Positions 45,090 through 53,339 of a DNA stretch of 64,000 nucleotides are shown here, in pieces. The notes below the pieces were generated by a model. The model was not told where the DNA came from. It ran no database searches and saw only the letters and a list, made by a program, of their open reading frames with translations. The stretch comes from Caulobacter vibrioides (GTDB taxonomy: Bacteria; Pseudomonadota; Alphaproteobacteria; Caulobacterales; Caulobacteraceae): the NCBI RefSeq assembly GCF_002310375.3, contig NZ_CP023315.3:2728001-2792000 (forward strand). Direction: 5' to 3'. Position numbers and translations under genes: made by a program. Position 1 is the stretch's first letter. Each line of letters begins with the position of its first letter.

Positions 45090-46367
45090 TCAGGACAGGC
45101 GGGCCTTGGGGAAGCCGGTCCAGCAAGCGTCATAGTCGGCCTGCAGCGCCGCGGACTGCAGGGCCAGGGCCGTCGGGCGGAACACCCAGCGGCTCTCGAA
45201 CATGAAGGCCATGGTCCCGTCGATCTTGTGCGGGGCCAGGACCGCCTCGGTCGCCTTCTTGTGGCTGGCGACGTCGGGACCGTGGTCGCTCATGCAGTTG
45301 TGCAAAGACGCGCCGCCAGGGACGAAGCCGCCCTCCTTGGCGTCATAGGCGCCGTGGATCAGGCCCATGAACTCGCTCATCACGTTGCGGTGGAACCACG
45401 GCGGCCGGAACGTGTCCTCGGCCACCATCCAACGCGGCGGGAAGATCACGAAGTCACAATTAGCCGTCCCCGGCGTGTCGCTGGGCGAGGTCAGGACCGT
45501 GAAGATCGACGGATCGGGGTGGTCATAGCTGACCGTGTTGATCGTGTTGAAGCGCGACAGGTCATAGCGATACGGCGTCAGATTGCCGTGCCAGGCCACC
45601 ACGTCCAGCGGGCTGTGATCCCAGGTCGCGGCCCACAGCGCGCCCTGGAACTTCTGGATCACTTGCGTGGGCGCATCCACGTCCTCGAAGGCCGCCACCG
45701 GCGCTTCGAAGTCGCGCGGATTGGCCAGGCCGTTCGCGCCGATGGGCCCCAGCTCGGGCAGGCGGAAGGCCGCGCCGTAGTTCTCGCAGACATAGCCGCG
45801 CGCGGGGCCCTCGACCTCGACGCGGAAGCGCACGCCGCGCGGGATCACCGCGATGTGGCCGGGGCCGGCCTTCAGCACGCCCATCTCGGTGACCAGGGTC
45901 AACTCGCCCATCTGCGGCACGATCAGCATCTCGCCGTCGGCGTTGTAGAACACCCGGTTCTGCATCGAAGCGTTGGCCAGATAGACGTGCGCGGCGATGC
46001 CGCCCAGCGTCGCGGCGTCGGCGTTGCCGGCGAGACTCACGAGGCCATCGACGAAGTCGGTCGGCGCGGCCGGGATCTCCAGCGGGCTCCAGCGCAGGCG
46101 GTTGGGCGTGGCCGGACCCGGGAAGGCCGAGACCAGCTTGTCCTGCGCATAGGGCTGATAGGCCCCATGCCCGGCGCTGGGCCGCAGGCGATAGAGCCAG
46201 GTGCGGCGGTTCTCATGACGCGGCGCGGTGAAGGCCGAGCCCGACAGCTGCTCGGCATAGAGGCCGAACGGAACCTTCTGCGGCGAGTTGCGCCCGATCG
46301 GCAGAGCGCCGGGATGCGCCTCGGTTTCGAAATAGGAGCCGAAGCCGGTTTGGTAGCGGAGGTCCAT
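45090..46367 (-). CDS. hmgA: Homogentisate 1,2-dioxygenase
   Basis: A 425-residue iron enzyme opening the ring of homogentisate to maleylacetoacetate. Diagnostic segments are the N-terminal [37 protein letters not shown], and the iron ligands His/Glu in [15 protein letters not shown] plus the His of [11 protein letters not shown]. The length is normal. ATG follows a GGGAA site. A palindromic element separates it from hppD upstream, which may affect transcript processing. Confidence 0.95.
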   Translation of the reverse strand: MDLRYQTGFGSYFETEAHPGALPIGRNSPQKVPFGLYAEQLSGSAFTAPRHENRRTWLYRLRPSAGHGAYQPYAQDKLVSAFPGPATPNRLRWSPLEIPAAPTDFVDGLVSLAGNADAATLGGIAAHVYLANASMQNRVFYNADGEMLIVPQMGELTLVTEMGVLKAGPGHIAVIPRGVRFRVEVEGPARGYVCENYGAAFRLPELGPIGANGLANPRDFEAPVAAFEDVDAPTQVIQKFQGALWAATWDHSPLDVVAWHGNLTPYRYDLSRFNTINTVSYDHPDPSIFTVLTSPSDTPGTANCDFVIFPPRWMVAEDTFRPPWFHRNVMSEFMGLIHGAYDAKEGGFVPGGASLHNCMSDHGPDVASHKKATEAVLAPHKIDGTMAFMFESRWVFRPTALALQSAALQADYDACWTGFPKARLS

Positions 46368-46400
46368 GTGCGTTCCCGTGCCTTGTTCAGCACTTTTCCC

Positions 46401-46512
46401 GTGTCATCCCGGACGCCCTGAAAAGGGCGATCCGGGACCCAGGGGGTGACTGAACGCTATGCGCGCCGCCCCTGGGTCCCGGCTCTACGCTACGCTTCGG
46501 CCGGGATGACAC
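46401..46512. repeat. Intergenic palindromic element, type C
   Basis: Inverted repeat with outer arms GTGTCATCCCGG and CCGGGATGACAC and inner arms around GATCCGGGACCCAGG / CCTGGGTCCCGG, placed between hppD and hmgA inside the operon. Unlike type A in sequence. Confidence 0.85.
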
Positions 46513-46537
46513 CGAAAGGTATTTTGAGGCCTCAGCC

Positions 46538-47611
46538 CTACGCGTCGACCGTGATCACGCCGCGGCGGATCTGGTCCAGCTCGATGCTCTCGAACAGCGC
46601 CTGGAAGTTGCCGTTGCCGAAGCCTTCATTGCCCTTGCGCTGGATGATCTCGAAGAAGATCGGACCAAACAGGTTCTCGGTGAAGATCTGCAGCAGGAGG
46701 CCTTCCTCGCCGACGGCGCCGTCGATCAGGATGCGGTTCTTACGCAGGCGCTCCAGGTCCTCGCCGTGGCCGGGGACGCGCTTGTCGACCAGCTCGTAGT
46801 AGGTCTCGATGGTGTCCTGCAGCTTCACGCCTCGGGCGCGCAGCTTCTCGACGGTCTCGTAGATGTTGTCCGTCGTCATCGCCAGGTGCTGGATGCCCTC
46901 GCCGTTGTACTGGCGGATGAACTCCTCGATCTGGCTCTTGTCGTCCTGGCTTTCGTTCAGCGGGATGCGGATGGCCTTGTCGGGCGCGATCATCGCCTGG
47001 CTGAACAGGCCCGTCGCCTGGCCCTTGATGTCGAAGTACTTCTGCTCTTCGAAGCCGAAGATCTGGTTGTAGAAGGTCGACCAGGTGCGCATCTGGCCGC
47101 GCTTGACGTTGTGGGTCAGGTGGTCGAGCAGATCGAGGCCGACATTGTTCTTGGCTTCGGCCAGGGCGGCACCCGGAACCTGCTCCCAGGCGTCATAGAT
47201 CGTGCCCGCATCGCCATAGCGGTCAACGAGATAGAGCAAGGACCCGCCGATGCCTTCCAGCACCTTGGCGTCCGCGCCCAGCAGCGAGCGCGAGGCGTCG
47301 GCCGGCTTGGCGCCGCGCTTGATCGCATCGGCATAGGCTTGCTCAGCGTTCTCGACACGGAAGGCCATGCCGTTGGCCGACGGACCATGGTCGGCGCGGA
47401 AGTCGGCGACCTGGCCGGTCGTCTCTTCGTTGACGATCAGGTTCACGCGGCCCTGCTTGTAGCGGGTCGCGGCCTTGGTCGGGTGCTTGCTGGCGGCGAC
47501 GAAACCCAGCTGCTCGATCAGGGCCTTCATGGCCGCCAGATCGGGGCTGGTGAACTCGACGAACTCGAAGCCGTCGAGGCCCAGCGGGTTCTGGTCGGTG
47601 ACGAGGGTCAT
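46538..47611 (-). CDS. hppD: 4-hydroxyphenylpyruvate dioxygenase
   Basis: A 357-residue Fe(II) enzyme converting 4-hydroxyphenylpyruvate to homogentisate. The two vicinal-oxygen-chelate halves are present, with iron ligands His in DLLDHLTHNVKRGQM, His in GEGIQHLAMTTDN, and Glu in GPIFFEIIQRKGNEGFG. The length is typical of bacterial HppD. It begins 18 bp after the aminotransferase stop and has a GGAGA site. Confidence 0.96.
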   Translation of the reverse strand: MTLVTDQNPLGLDGFEFVEFTSPDLAAMKALIEQLGFVAASKHPTKAATRYKQGRVNLIVNEETTGQVADFRADHGPSANGMAFRVENAEQAYADAIKRGAKPADASRSLLGADAKVLEGIGGSLLYLVDRYGDAGTIYDAWEQVPGAALAEAKNNVGLDLLDHLTHNVKRGQMRTWSTFYNQIFGFEEQKYFDIKGQATGLFSQAMIAPDKAIRIPLNESQDDKSQIEEFIRQYNGEGIQHLAMTTDNIYETVEKLRARGVKLQDTIETYYELVDKRVPGHGEDLERLRKNRILIDGAVGEEGLLLQIFTENLFGPIFFEIIQRKGNEGFGNGNFQALFESIELDQIRRGVITVDA

Positions 47612-47629
47612 GCGGGCGTCTCCGTAAAC

Positions 47630-48751
47630 TTAGAGCGAAAGCGCCGCCGGCAGGGCGGCGATCAGGGCGTCGTTGTCGGCCGGGCGGCCGATGGTGATCC
47701 GGACCCAGCCGCCGGCGACGGGCGTCGGCCGGATGATGAGCCCCTGGTGCAACAAATGCGCGGCGGTGGCGTCTGGGCCCGCCGGCGAACGCAGGAACAC
47801 GAAATTGGCGTGGCTTTCGGTGTGCTCGACGCCCATGTCGTCCAGCACCGCCTCGACCCGGCCACGCTCGGCGATGGTCAGGGCGACGGTGCGCTTCAGA
47901 TAGTCCTGATCCTCCCAGGCGGCCAGAGCGGCGGCCTGGCTGACGGCGGTGACGTTGAACGGCGGGCGGATGCGGTCCAGATAGTCGACCAGCTCGGGCG
48001 AAGACGCGACGCCATAGCCCATGCGCAGGCCAGCCAGGCCATAGGCCTTGGAGAAGGTGCGGGCCGACACCCACGGGCCGCCCCAGGCGTCCAGCATGGC
48101 GAAGGTGTCGAAGGCCTCGTGATACTCGCGATAGGCCTCGTCGACGAACACGACGGTCGAGCGCGGGGTGGCGGCCAGAATCGCTTGGAAATCTTCCGCC
48201 TTCAAAGCGTTGCCGGTCGGATTGTTGGGCGTGCACAGCACCAGCAGCTTGGGCCCCTGGGCGGCGGCGGCGCAGACGGCCGGGACGTCCATGTCGAAAT
48301 TGGCCAGGCGCGGCACGTCGATGATCCGCGCCTCGGCGCAGCGGCCGAAGATCTCGTAGGTCGGGAAGGTCGGGCTGGACAGCAGGATCGAGTCGCCCGG
48401 GTGCAGCACCGCGCGGAAGACATAATCGATCAGCGCCTCAGACCCGGGCGAAATGACCAGGCGCGCCGGCGAAACACCGAGACGTTCGCCGATCGCCGCG
48501 CGCAGCACGTCGCTATGCGGATCCGGATAGATGTGCGGCTCGCTCATGGCGGTCATCACCGCCTCGGCGACCTTGGGGCTGGGGCCCAGCAGGTTCTCGT
48601 TGCTGGCCAGCTTGGAGAAGGCGCTCAGGCCGGTGCGACGGGCGGCCTCGGCCAGGGTCATGCCGGCCTTGTAGCCTTGCACGCCTTCCAGCGCCTGGCG
48701 CATCGGCGAGGCCCAGGCGGGCGTCAGGGGCTTGCGATCGAGAACCAGCAT
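47630..48751 (-). CDS. HisC-like aromatic aminotransferase
   Basis: A 373-residue PLP enzyme of fold type I, in the histidinol-phosphate/aromatic aminotransferase group. PLP-binding segments are KLASNENLLGPSP, CTPNNPTGNALK, VFVDEAYREY, and the Schiff-base Lys in ARTFSKAYGLAGLRMGYG. Placed first in the operon with hppD, it most likely converts tyrosine to 4-hydroxyphenylpyruvate; a biosynthetic HisC role is possible but less likely in this context. ATG 48751 has a GGAG site; an upstream in-frame TTG is rejected. Confidence 0.88.
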   Translation of the reverse strand: MLVLDRKPLTPAWASPMRQALEGVQGYKAGMTLAEAARRTGLSAFSKLASNENLLGPSPKVAEAVMTAMSEPHIYPDPHSDVLRAAIGERLGVSPARLVISPGSEALIDYVFRAVLHPGDSILLSSPTFPTYEIFGRCAEARIIDVPRLANFDMDVPAVCAAAAQGPKLLVLCTPNNPTGNALKAEDFQAILAATPRSTVVFVDEAYREYHEAFDTFAMLDAWGGPWVSARTFSKAYGLAGLRMGYGVASSPELVDYLDRIRPPFNVTAVSQAAALAAWEDQDYLKRTVALTIAERGRVEAVLDDMGVEHTESHANFVFLRSPAGPDATAAHLLHQGLIIRPTPVAGGWVRITIGRPADNDALIAALPAALSL

Positions 48752-48841
48752 GCGGCCGAGCTCCAACAAGATGGGAGCGGCAGCTTATCGCGAAAGCTGG
48801 GACAGAACGTGGCGATTATGACCAGGCCTCAAGCCATAACG

Positions 48842-48856
48842 GTCACGATATGCCAA
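48842..48856. promoter_or_regulatory. 15-bp motif shared with the lrp promoter (tyrosine-operon copy)
   Basis: GTCACGATATGCCAA on the plus strand, 91-105 bp before the aminotransferase start. The exact 15 bp recur in opposite orientation at 49379-49393, just upstream of the lrp start. A likely binding site of the adjacent Lrp/AsnC regulator. Confidence 0.6.
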
Positions 48857-48868
48857 TGATCTAGATCA
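48857..48868. promoter_or_regulatory. 12-bp palindrome next to the shared motif
   Basis: Perfect palindrome TGATCTAGATCA directly abutting the 15-bp motif in front of the tyrosine operon; it has no copy at the lrp side. Confidence 0.4.
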
Positions 48869-48885
48869 ATTCGCGCAGTAAGTGA

Positions 48886-49356
48886 TCAGGCGACATAATC
48901 AAGCGGCAGCGCCGTCTGATCCTTGATGGTGTGGAGCACGAACGAGGAGCGGACATCCTTGACGGCCGGCATCTTCAGGAGGCGCTTCATAGTGAAGTCG
49001 GCATAGGCGTCGAGGCTGGGCACCACCACGCGCAGCAGATAGTCGTAGCCGCCCGTCATCGCATAGCAGCCGACGACCTCCGGCTCGCGCAGAACCGCCT
49101 GCTGGAAGGCCTCGGCGGCCTCCTCGCTGTGGCGGTCGACCTGCACCTCGACATAGGCCAGCACGTCCAGCTTGGCCTTGCGGCGGTCCAGCAACGCCAC
49201 ATAGCCACGGATCAGGCCCGAGGCCTCAAGCTGCTTGACCCGGCGCAGGCAGGGGCTGGGCGACAGCCCCACGCGCTCGGCGAGATCGACGTTGGAGATC
49301 TTGCCGTCTTCCTGAAGGATCTGAAGAATCTTCCGATCGGCGCGCGTGAGCTTCAT
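48886..49356 (-). CDS. Lrp/AsnC-family transcriptional regulator
   Basis: A 156-residue regulator. The N-terminal helix-turn-helix (RADRKILQILQEDGKISNVD; VGLSPSPCLRRVKQLEASG) is followed by the RAM ligand/oligomerisation domain (VVGCYAMTGGYDYLLRVVV). It lies 134 bp upstream of, and in the same direction as, the tyrosine degradation operon, and a 15-bp motif is common to both promoters. It probably senses an aromatic amino acid and controls the operon and itself (inference). The long open frame upstream of ATG 49356 lacks homology and is ignored. Confidence 0.93.
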   Translation of the reverse strand: MKLTRADRKILQILQEDGKISNVDLAERVGLSPSPCLRRVKQLEASGLIRGYVALLDRRKAKLDVLAYVEVQVDRHSEEAAEAFQQAVLREPEVVGCYAMTGGYDYLLRVVVPSLDAYADFTMKRLLKMPAVKDVRSSFVLHTIKDQTALPLDYVA

Positions 49357-49378
49357 CGTGACCGGTTTCCGGGTGAAG

Positions 49379-49393
49379 TTGGCATATCGTGAC
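49379..49393. promoter_or_regulatory. 15-bp motif shared with the tyrosine operon (lrp copy)
   Basis: TTGGCATATCGTGAC on the plus strand, 23-37 bp before the lrp start codon, the exact reverse complement of 48842-48856. In this position it would allow autoregulation, and perhaps control of the divergent SPFH gene. Confidence 0.6.
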
Positions 49394-49491
49394 AGGCTAG
49401 CCGATTTTGCGCCTGTGTGGGAGACGCCGCTTGCGCGCGGCCGCGCTTCCCGCTCTACCATCCGAAACAAATCTAGCGCGAGGACCCCCGC

Positions 49492-50397
49492 ATGCCCGAG
49501 AGCCCATTCGCCATCCCTTCCGGCAACAAGCCCCCCTTCAAGTCGCCCTTCCAGAGCAAGGGCAAGCAAGCCGTCGCCATCAGCGTCGGCGTCATGCTGC
49601 TGCTGCTGAGCTCCTGCGTCGTCGTCACCCAGAGCTCGACGGTCGAGCCGGGCAATGTCGGCGTCAAGATCCGCACCCTGGGTTCGTCGGCCGGTGTCGA
49701 TCCCGAACCCCTGCCCGCCCGCTGGTATCTGCGCGGTGTCGGCGAGCGGATCATCCAGTATCCGGTGATCCAGCGCACCTATGGCTATACCCGCGAAGCT
49801 GATGAGCGTGGCAACGAGAACGAAGAGATCACCTTCTCGGACAACACCGGCCTGCCGATGACGGCCGACATCTCGGTGACGCTGCAGGTCAATCCGGCCT
49901 CGGCCCCGAACCTTTACCAGACCTACCGCCTGTCGTTCGATCAGCTGCTGGACGGCCCGATCCGCAACGACGTGCGCTCGGCCGTCGCGGCCGAGGCCGA
50001 AAAGGTCGGGGTCGAGACGCTGTACAGCGGCGGCCGCCAGATGGTGATCCAGAAGGCCTACGCTCGGGTCTCCAGCAAGTGGGCCCGCCACGGAGTCAAT
50101 ATCAGCCAGCTCGACTGGATCGGCTCGATCCGCTACCCGCAGGCGATCATCCAGCAGATGCAGGCCAAGACCCAGCTTGAGCAGGAGGCCCTGGCGGCCA
50201 AGGCGCTCGAAGCCAAGGAAACCGCCCTGGCCAACGCCGCCGTCGCCAAGGCGCGCGGTGAGGCCGAGGCCATCCGCATCAAGGGCGAGGCGCTGCGCGC
50301 CAACCCGCAGGTCCTGCAGCAACTGGCCATCGAAAAGTGGAACGGCGAGATGCCCAAGGTGACCAGCGGCGGCACGCCGTTCGTCAAGATCGACTAA
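49492..50397 (+). CDS. SPFH/prohibitin-family membrane protein
   Basis: A 301-residue protein with an N-terminal hydrophobic segment (AISVGVMLLLLSSC) that could be a signal anchor or lipoprotein signal (LSSC, Cys42). The SPFH domain (about 50-230) has VEPGNVGVKIRTLG, NTGLPMTADISVTLQVNP and VGVETLYSGGRQMVIQKAYA. An Ala/Glu-rich coiled coil (about 225-275) follows. SPFH proteins form large membrane-bound rings or scaffolds that regulate proteases and membrane domains. It is divergent from lrp and has a GAGGA site. Confidence 0.88.
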   Translation: MPESPFAIPSGNKPPFKSPFQSKGKQAVAISVGVMLLLLSSCVVVTQSSTVEPGNVGVKIRTLGSSAGVDPEPLPARWYLRGVGERIIQYPVIQRTYGYTREADERGNENEEITFSDNTGLPMTADISVTLQVNPASAPNLYQTYRLSFDQLLDGPIRNDVRSAVAAEAEKVGVETLYSGGRQMVIQKAYARVSSKWARHGVNISQLDWIGSIRYPQAIIQQMQAKTQLEQEALAAKALEAKETALANAAVAKARGEAEAIRIKGEALRANPQVLQQLAIEKWNGEMPKVTSGGTPFVKID

Positions 50398-50474
50398 CCG
50401 GAAGGCGGCGCGCCGGATGCTGACAAGCTTCGGCGCGCCGCCCTCCATCTTCCGCCGATCAGCGGAAGACCAAC

Positions 50475-50765
50475 ATGCGTTACGACTTCGAAGCCGAGAT
50501 CTGGCGCTCCAGCGGCGCCGGCGGATGGTTTTTCGTCACCCTCCCCGTTGAGGTCGCCGAAGGCCTGCGCGCTTTGCACGGCCCGCGCGGCGGCTTTGGC
50601 TCCATTCGCGTCCGCGCCGAGATCGCCGGCGCAGCCTGGGACACCTCGGTGTTTCCAGACACGCGATCGGGCAGTTTCCTCTTGCCCCTGAAGGCTCAGG
50701 TGCGCCGTCGCGCAGGCGTCACGGCCGGTGATCGAGCGCGCGTCCAGATCGAGCTCGCCATCTGA
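50475..50765 (+). CDS. DUF1905-type small protein
   Basis: A 96-residue protein of the DUF1905 kind: FEAEIWRSSGAGGWFFVTLP at the N-terminus and LPLKAQVRRRAGVTAGDRAR near the C-terminus form a small beta-barrel-like domain. Biological role unknown. It follows the SPFH gene by 77 bp in the same direction and has a GGAAG site. Confidence 0.82.
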   Translation: MRYDFEAEIWRSSGAGGWFFVTLPVEVAEGLRALHGPRGGFGSIRVRAEIAGAAWDTSVFPDTRSGSFLLPLKAQVRRRAGVTAGDRARVQIELAI

Positions 50766-50899
50766 GCCAAGCGCCTTCTTCAGCCGGCGACGGGCGCTTC
50801 ATGAGCAATAATTAAGTTCCCCGGCGTGCGGTTCTGCGCGACGAGCGCAGCCCAGTCGCCGAAGAGACTCGGCGATCGTCACAAGAGCGGGGGCTCACC

Positions 50900-51841
50900 T
50901 TGAAGAACGTCGAACTCTACGGGCCCAGAGCGCCCAGGCATCGTCGCACGTGGACGGCGGCGGCCATTCCGCTGATCATCGTCTTCTTCATCGTGGGCCA
51001 GCTGGCCACGATCTTCGGCGTCCTGAAGCCGATGGGCTTCCATCAGGCCGATCTCGAAAGTCAGTGGTCGCCGCTGGCGATCCAGCTGGCCGGCTTTGGC
51101 TTCTCCGCGTTGCTGCTGCTGGCCTGGGTCTGGCTGTTCGAGCGCCGCTCGCCCTGGGTGCTGGGCCTCAACGGTGAGTTTGTTCGGCGATACACGCGGG
51201 GCCTGCTGGTCGGATGTGGCTTCCTGCTCAGCGTCATCGGCCTGATCTGGGCGACCGGCGGCTACCGCATCGAAGGGTTCGGCGTGTGGACCGCGCCCTC
51301 GCCGATGCTGTTCCTGCCGATCCTGGCGCTCTTTGCGGGCTTTGTGATCCAGGGTGGCACCGAGGAGCTCCTGATGCGGGGCTGGCTGATGCAGTTGGTC
51401 GCCTCGCGCCACGGCCTCATCCTAGCCATCGTCATCAACAGCGCCCTGTTCGCCATCATGCACGGCGGCAACATCTCGCCATCCAAGGAGCTGGTCCTGG
51501 CCCTGGCCAACCTCGTCCTGTTCGGTGTGATGATCAGCCTCTACGCGATCAAGGAAGGCTCGCTCTGGGGCGTCTGCGCCTGGCACACCGCCTGGAACTG
51601 GCTGCTGGGCGTCGGCTTTGGCCTGGAGGTCAGCGGCGGCCGGATCGCGGTGCAGAGCCTCGTCATCGACCTCGCCCCCAAGGCCGGCGCGCCATGGTGG
51701 CTGACGGGCGGCGCCTTTGGCCCCGAGGCGAGCGTGGCGACGACCATCGTGCTGCTGGCCGGCTGCGCCTATTTCGGCGTGACCGGCGCGTTCGCCGCTG
51801 CACGCGCTCGCTCGGCGGCGTTCAGCGAGACCAGCGTCTAA
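50900..51841 (+). CDS. CPBP-family intramembrane metalloprotease
   Basis: A 313-residue membrane protein with about eight helices and the CPBP/Abi catalytic motifs: EELLMR (EExxxR, Glu155-156 and Arg160), FAIMHGGN (His188), and HTAWN (HxxxN, 229-233). Such proteins are Rce1-like proteases with varied or unknown substrates. The start is TTG with a GGGGG stretch upstream; no better start precedes the first helix. It converges with the small gene at 51838-52020 by a 4-bp overlap. Confidence 0.85.
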   Translation: MKNVELYGPRAPRHRRTWTAAAIPLIIVFFIVGQLATIFGVLKPMGFHQADLESQWSPLAIQLAGFGFSALLLLAWVWLFERRSPWVLGLNGEFVRRYTRGLLVGCGFLLSVIGLIWATGGYRIEGFGVWTAPSPMLFLPILALFAGFVIQGGTEELLMRGWLMQLVASRHGLILAIVINSALFAIMHGGNISPSKELVLALANLVLFGVMISLYAIKEGSLWGVCAWHTAWNWLLGVGFGLEVSGGRIAVQSLVIDLAPKAGAPWWLTGGAFGPEASVATTIVLLAGCAYFGVTGAFAAARARSAAFSETSV

Positions 51842-52020
51842 AGCGCCTCGCAGAAGAAGCGACCGGGCTCTGGGCCCTCGGGATACAGCATCGAGAAGCG
51901 GTAGAGGACGAGCGTCCATTCGGCTTCCTCGAGGCTGACCCCGAAGCGCGCCGCCACCCATTCGGGCGTCGGCTCCTGAAGGACGCCGTCGGCGTCGAGG
52001 GGCGGCGCGGTCTTCACCAC
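51838..52020 (-). CDS. Small unknown protein after the CobW-type GTPase gene
   Basis: A 60-residue ORF with GTG start overlapping the stop of the GTPase gene by 7 bp; a second GTG follows directly. The sequence ([20 protein letters not shown]) looks like a small helical protein. Coupling to a Zur-box gene suggests a link to zinc limitation. No family is recognised, and no clear ribosome site is present. Confidence 0.5.
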   Translation of the reverse strand: MVKTAPPLDADGVLQEPTPEWVAARFGVSLEEAEWTLVLYRFSMLYPEGPEPGRFFCEAL

Positions 52021-53234
52021 GGCGCGAACGGGTCAGGGAGCTTGGCCCAGGCCTTGGGGCCGAAGCCGAACTGCAGGTCCGACATAAGGCAGGCGTCGAA
52101 GCCGCGTGTCAGCGCCTCGCGATCCATGTTCTGGCCGATCAGGACGATCTCCTGGCGACGGTCGCCATGGACCGGCCCCCAGACCTTCTCGATCGCCGCC
52201 CGCCAGGCCGGATCGTCGGGCCACTGGTCGCGCGGCGCGGTGGCCCACCACCGACCGTGGGGTCCAAACTGGGTGACCGCGCCCGCCTGGCTCCACCCAC
52301 CGACCCGATCGGGGCGCGTCGCCAGCCAGACAAAGCCCTTGGAGCGGATGACGCCGGGCCATTCGCTTTCCAGCCAGGCTTTCAGCTTCTGGGGATGGAA
52401 GGGCTTGGCGGCGCGATAGACGAAGTGGCTGATGCCGTACTCCTCGGTCTCCGGCAGAACCTCGCCCATCAGCGCCTTCTGCCAGCCCGCCGCCCCTTCC
52501 GCCCGGACAGGATCGAAAAGACCGGTGTCGAGCACGTCGTCCAGGGCGACGGCGCCGCGCTCGGAGCGCACGATCCGCGCCTGCGGATTGAACGTGGCGA
52601 TGATCGCCTCCAGCTGGCCCAGCTCATCGGCGGACACCAGATCGGCCTTGTTCAGCACGATCACGTCGGCGAACTCGATCTGCTCGACCAGCAGGTCGAC
52701 GACCGTGCGTGTATCGCCCTCCCCTGCGGTCTCGCCGCGATCGGCCAGCCGGTCGCGCGAGCTGTAGTCCCGCAGGAAGTTGAACGCATCGACCACGGTG
52801 ACCATGGTGTCGAGCCGCGCCACGTCCGACAGGCTCTGCTCGGCCTCATCACGGAAATCGAAGGTGGCGGCCACCGGCATCGGCTCGGAAACGCCCGTCG
52901 ACTCGATCAGCAGATAGTCGAAGCGGCGCTCGGCGGCCAGGCGGCGCACCTCGTTCAGCAGATCCTCGCGCAGCGTGCAGCAGATGCAGCCGTTCGACAT
53001 CTCGACCAGGGCTTCGTCGGTGCGCGACAGGTCCGCGCCGCCCTCTGAAACCAGGGCCGCGTCGATATTGACCTCGCTCATGTCGTTGACGATCACCGCG
53101 ACCTTCTTGCCCTCGCGATTGGCCAGGACGTGGTTCAGCAGGGTCGTCTTGCCGGCGCCGAGAAAGCCCGACAGGACCGTGACCGGCAGGCGGCGGTCGA
53201 TCCTCGCGACCGCCTGGGAAGGCGCAGCACTCAT
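52014..53234 (-). CDS. CobW/COG0523-family GTPase, probable zinc metallochaperone
   Basis: A 406-residue P-loop GTPase. The Walker A is GFLGAGKTT (23-31), the metal-binding CxCC is [10 protein letters not shown] (Cys83, 85, 86), the switch/Walker B region is [11 protein letters not shown] and the G4 motif is VLNKADLV. A CobW C-terminal domain follows ([20 protein letters not shown]). This is the ZigA/ZNG1-like group that delivers zinc to client enzymes under starvation. Two Zur-like boxes lie immediately upstream, which supports zinc control. ATG 53234 is chosen over an upstream TTG that overlaps the first box. Confidence 0.9.
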   Translation of the reverse strand: MSAAPSQAVARIDRRLPVTVLSGFLGAGKTTLLNHVLANREGKKVAVIVNDMSEVNIDAALVSEGGADLSRTDEALVEMSNGCICCTLREDLLNEVRRLAAERRFDYLLIESTGVSEPMPVAATFDFRDEAEQSLSDVARLDTMVTVVDAFNFLRDYSSRDRLADRGETAGEGDTRTVVDLLVEQIEFADVIVLNKADLVSADELGQLEAIIATFNPQARIVRSERGAVALDDVLDTGLFDPVRAEGAAGWQKALMGEVLPETEEYGISHFVYRAAKPFHPQKLKAWLESEWPGVIRSKGFVWLATRPDRVGGWSQAGAVTQFGPHGRWWATAPRDQWPDDPAWRAAIEKVWGPVHGDRRQEIVLIGQNMDREALTRGFDACLMSDLQFGFGPKAWAKLPDPFAPW

Positions 53235-53248
53235 GGGAAGATCCAATA

Positions 53249-53263
53249 TGTTACGTTATAACA
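53249..53263. promoter_or_regulatory. Zur-like box 1
   Basis: TGTTACGTTATAACA, one mismatched half from the TGTTATA-n-TATAACA Zur consensus, 15-29 bp before the GTPase start. It is embedded in a longer imperfect-spacer palindrome CAATATGTTA-n5-TAACATATTG (53244-53268). Confidence 0.7.
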
Positions 53264-53297
53264 TATTGGCCAATTTCACAGCGCCCGACAAGCGTAA

Positions 53298-53312
53298 TGT
53301 TACACTATAACA
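53298..53312. promoter_or_regulatory. Zur-like box 2
   Basis: TGTTACACTATAACA, near-identical to box 1 and 49 bp further upstream. The pair is in a short AT-rich island between the GTPase and M61 genes. Confidence 0.7.
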
Positions 53313-53339
53313 CCACCCACCAGACTGGAGCGCCGCGCC

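Noticed and set aside
49357..50448. Long minus-strand frame extending the Lrp regulator to 520 residues
   Set aside because: It runs antisense through the SPFH gene, is low-complexity, and the Lrp family begins at the ATG at 49356.
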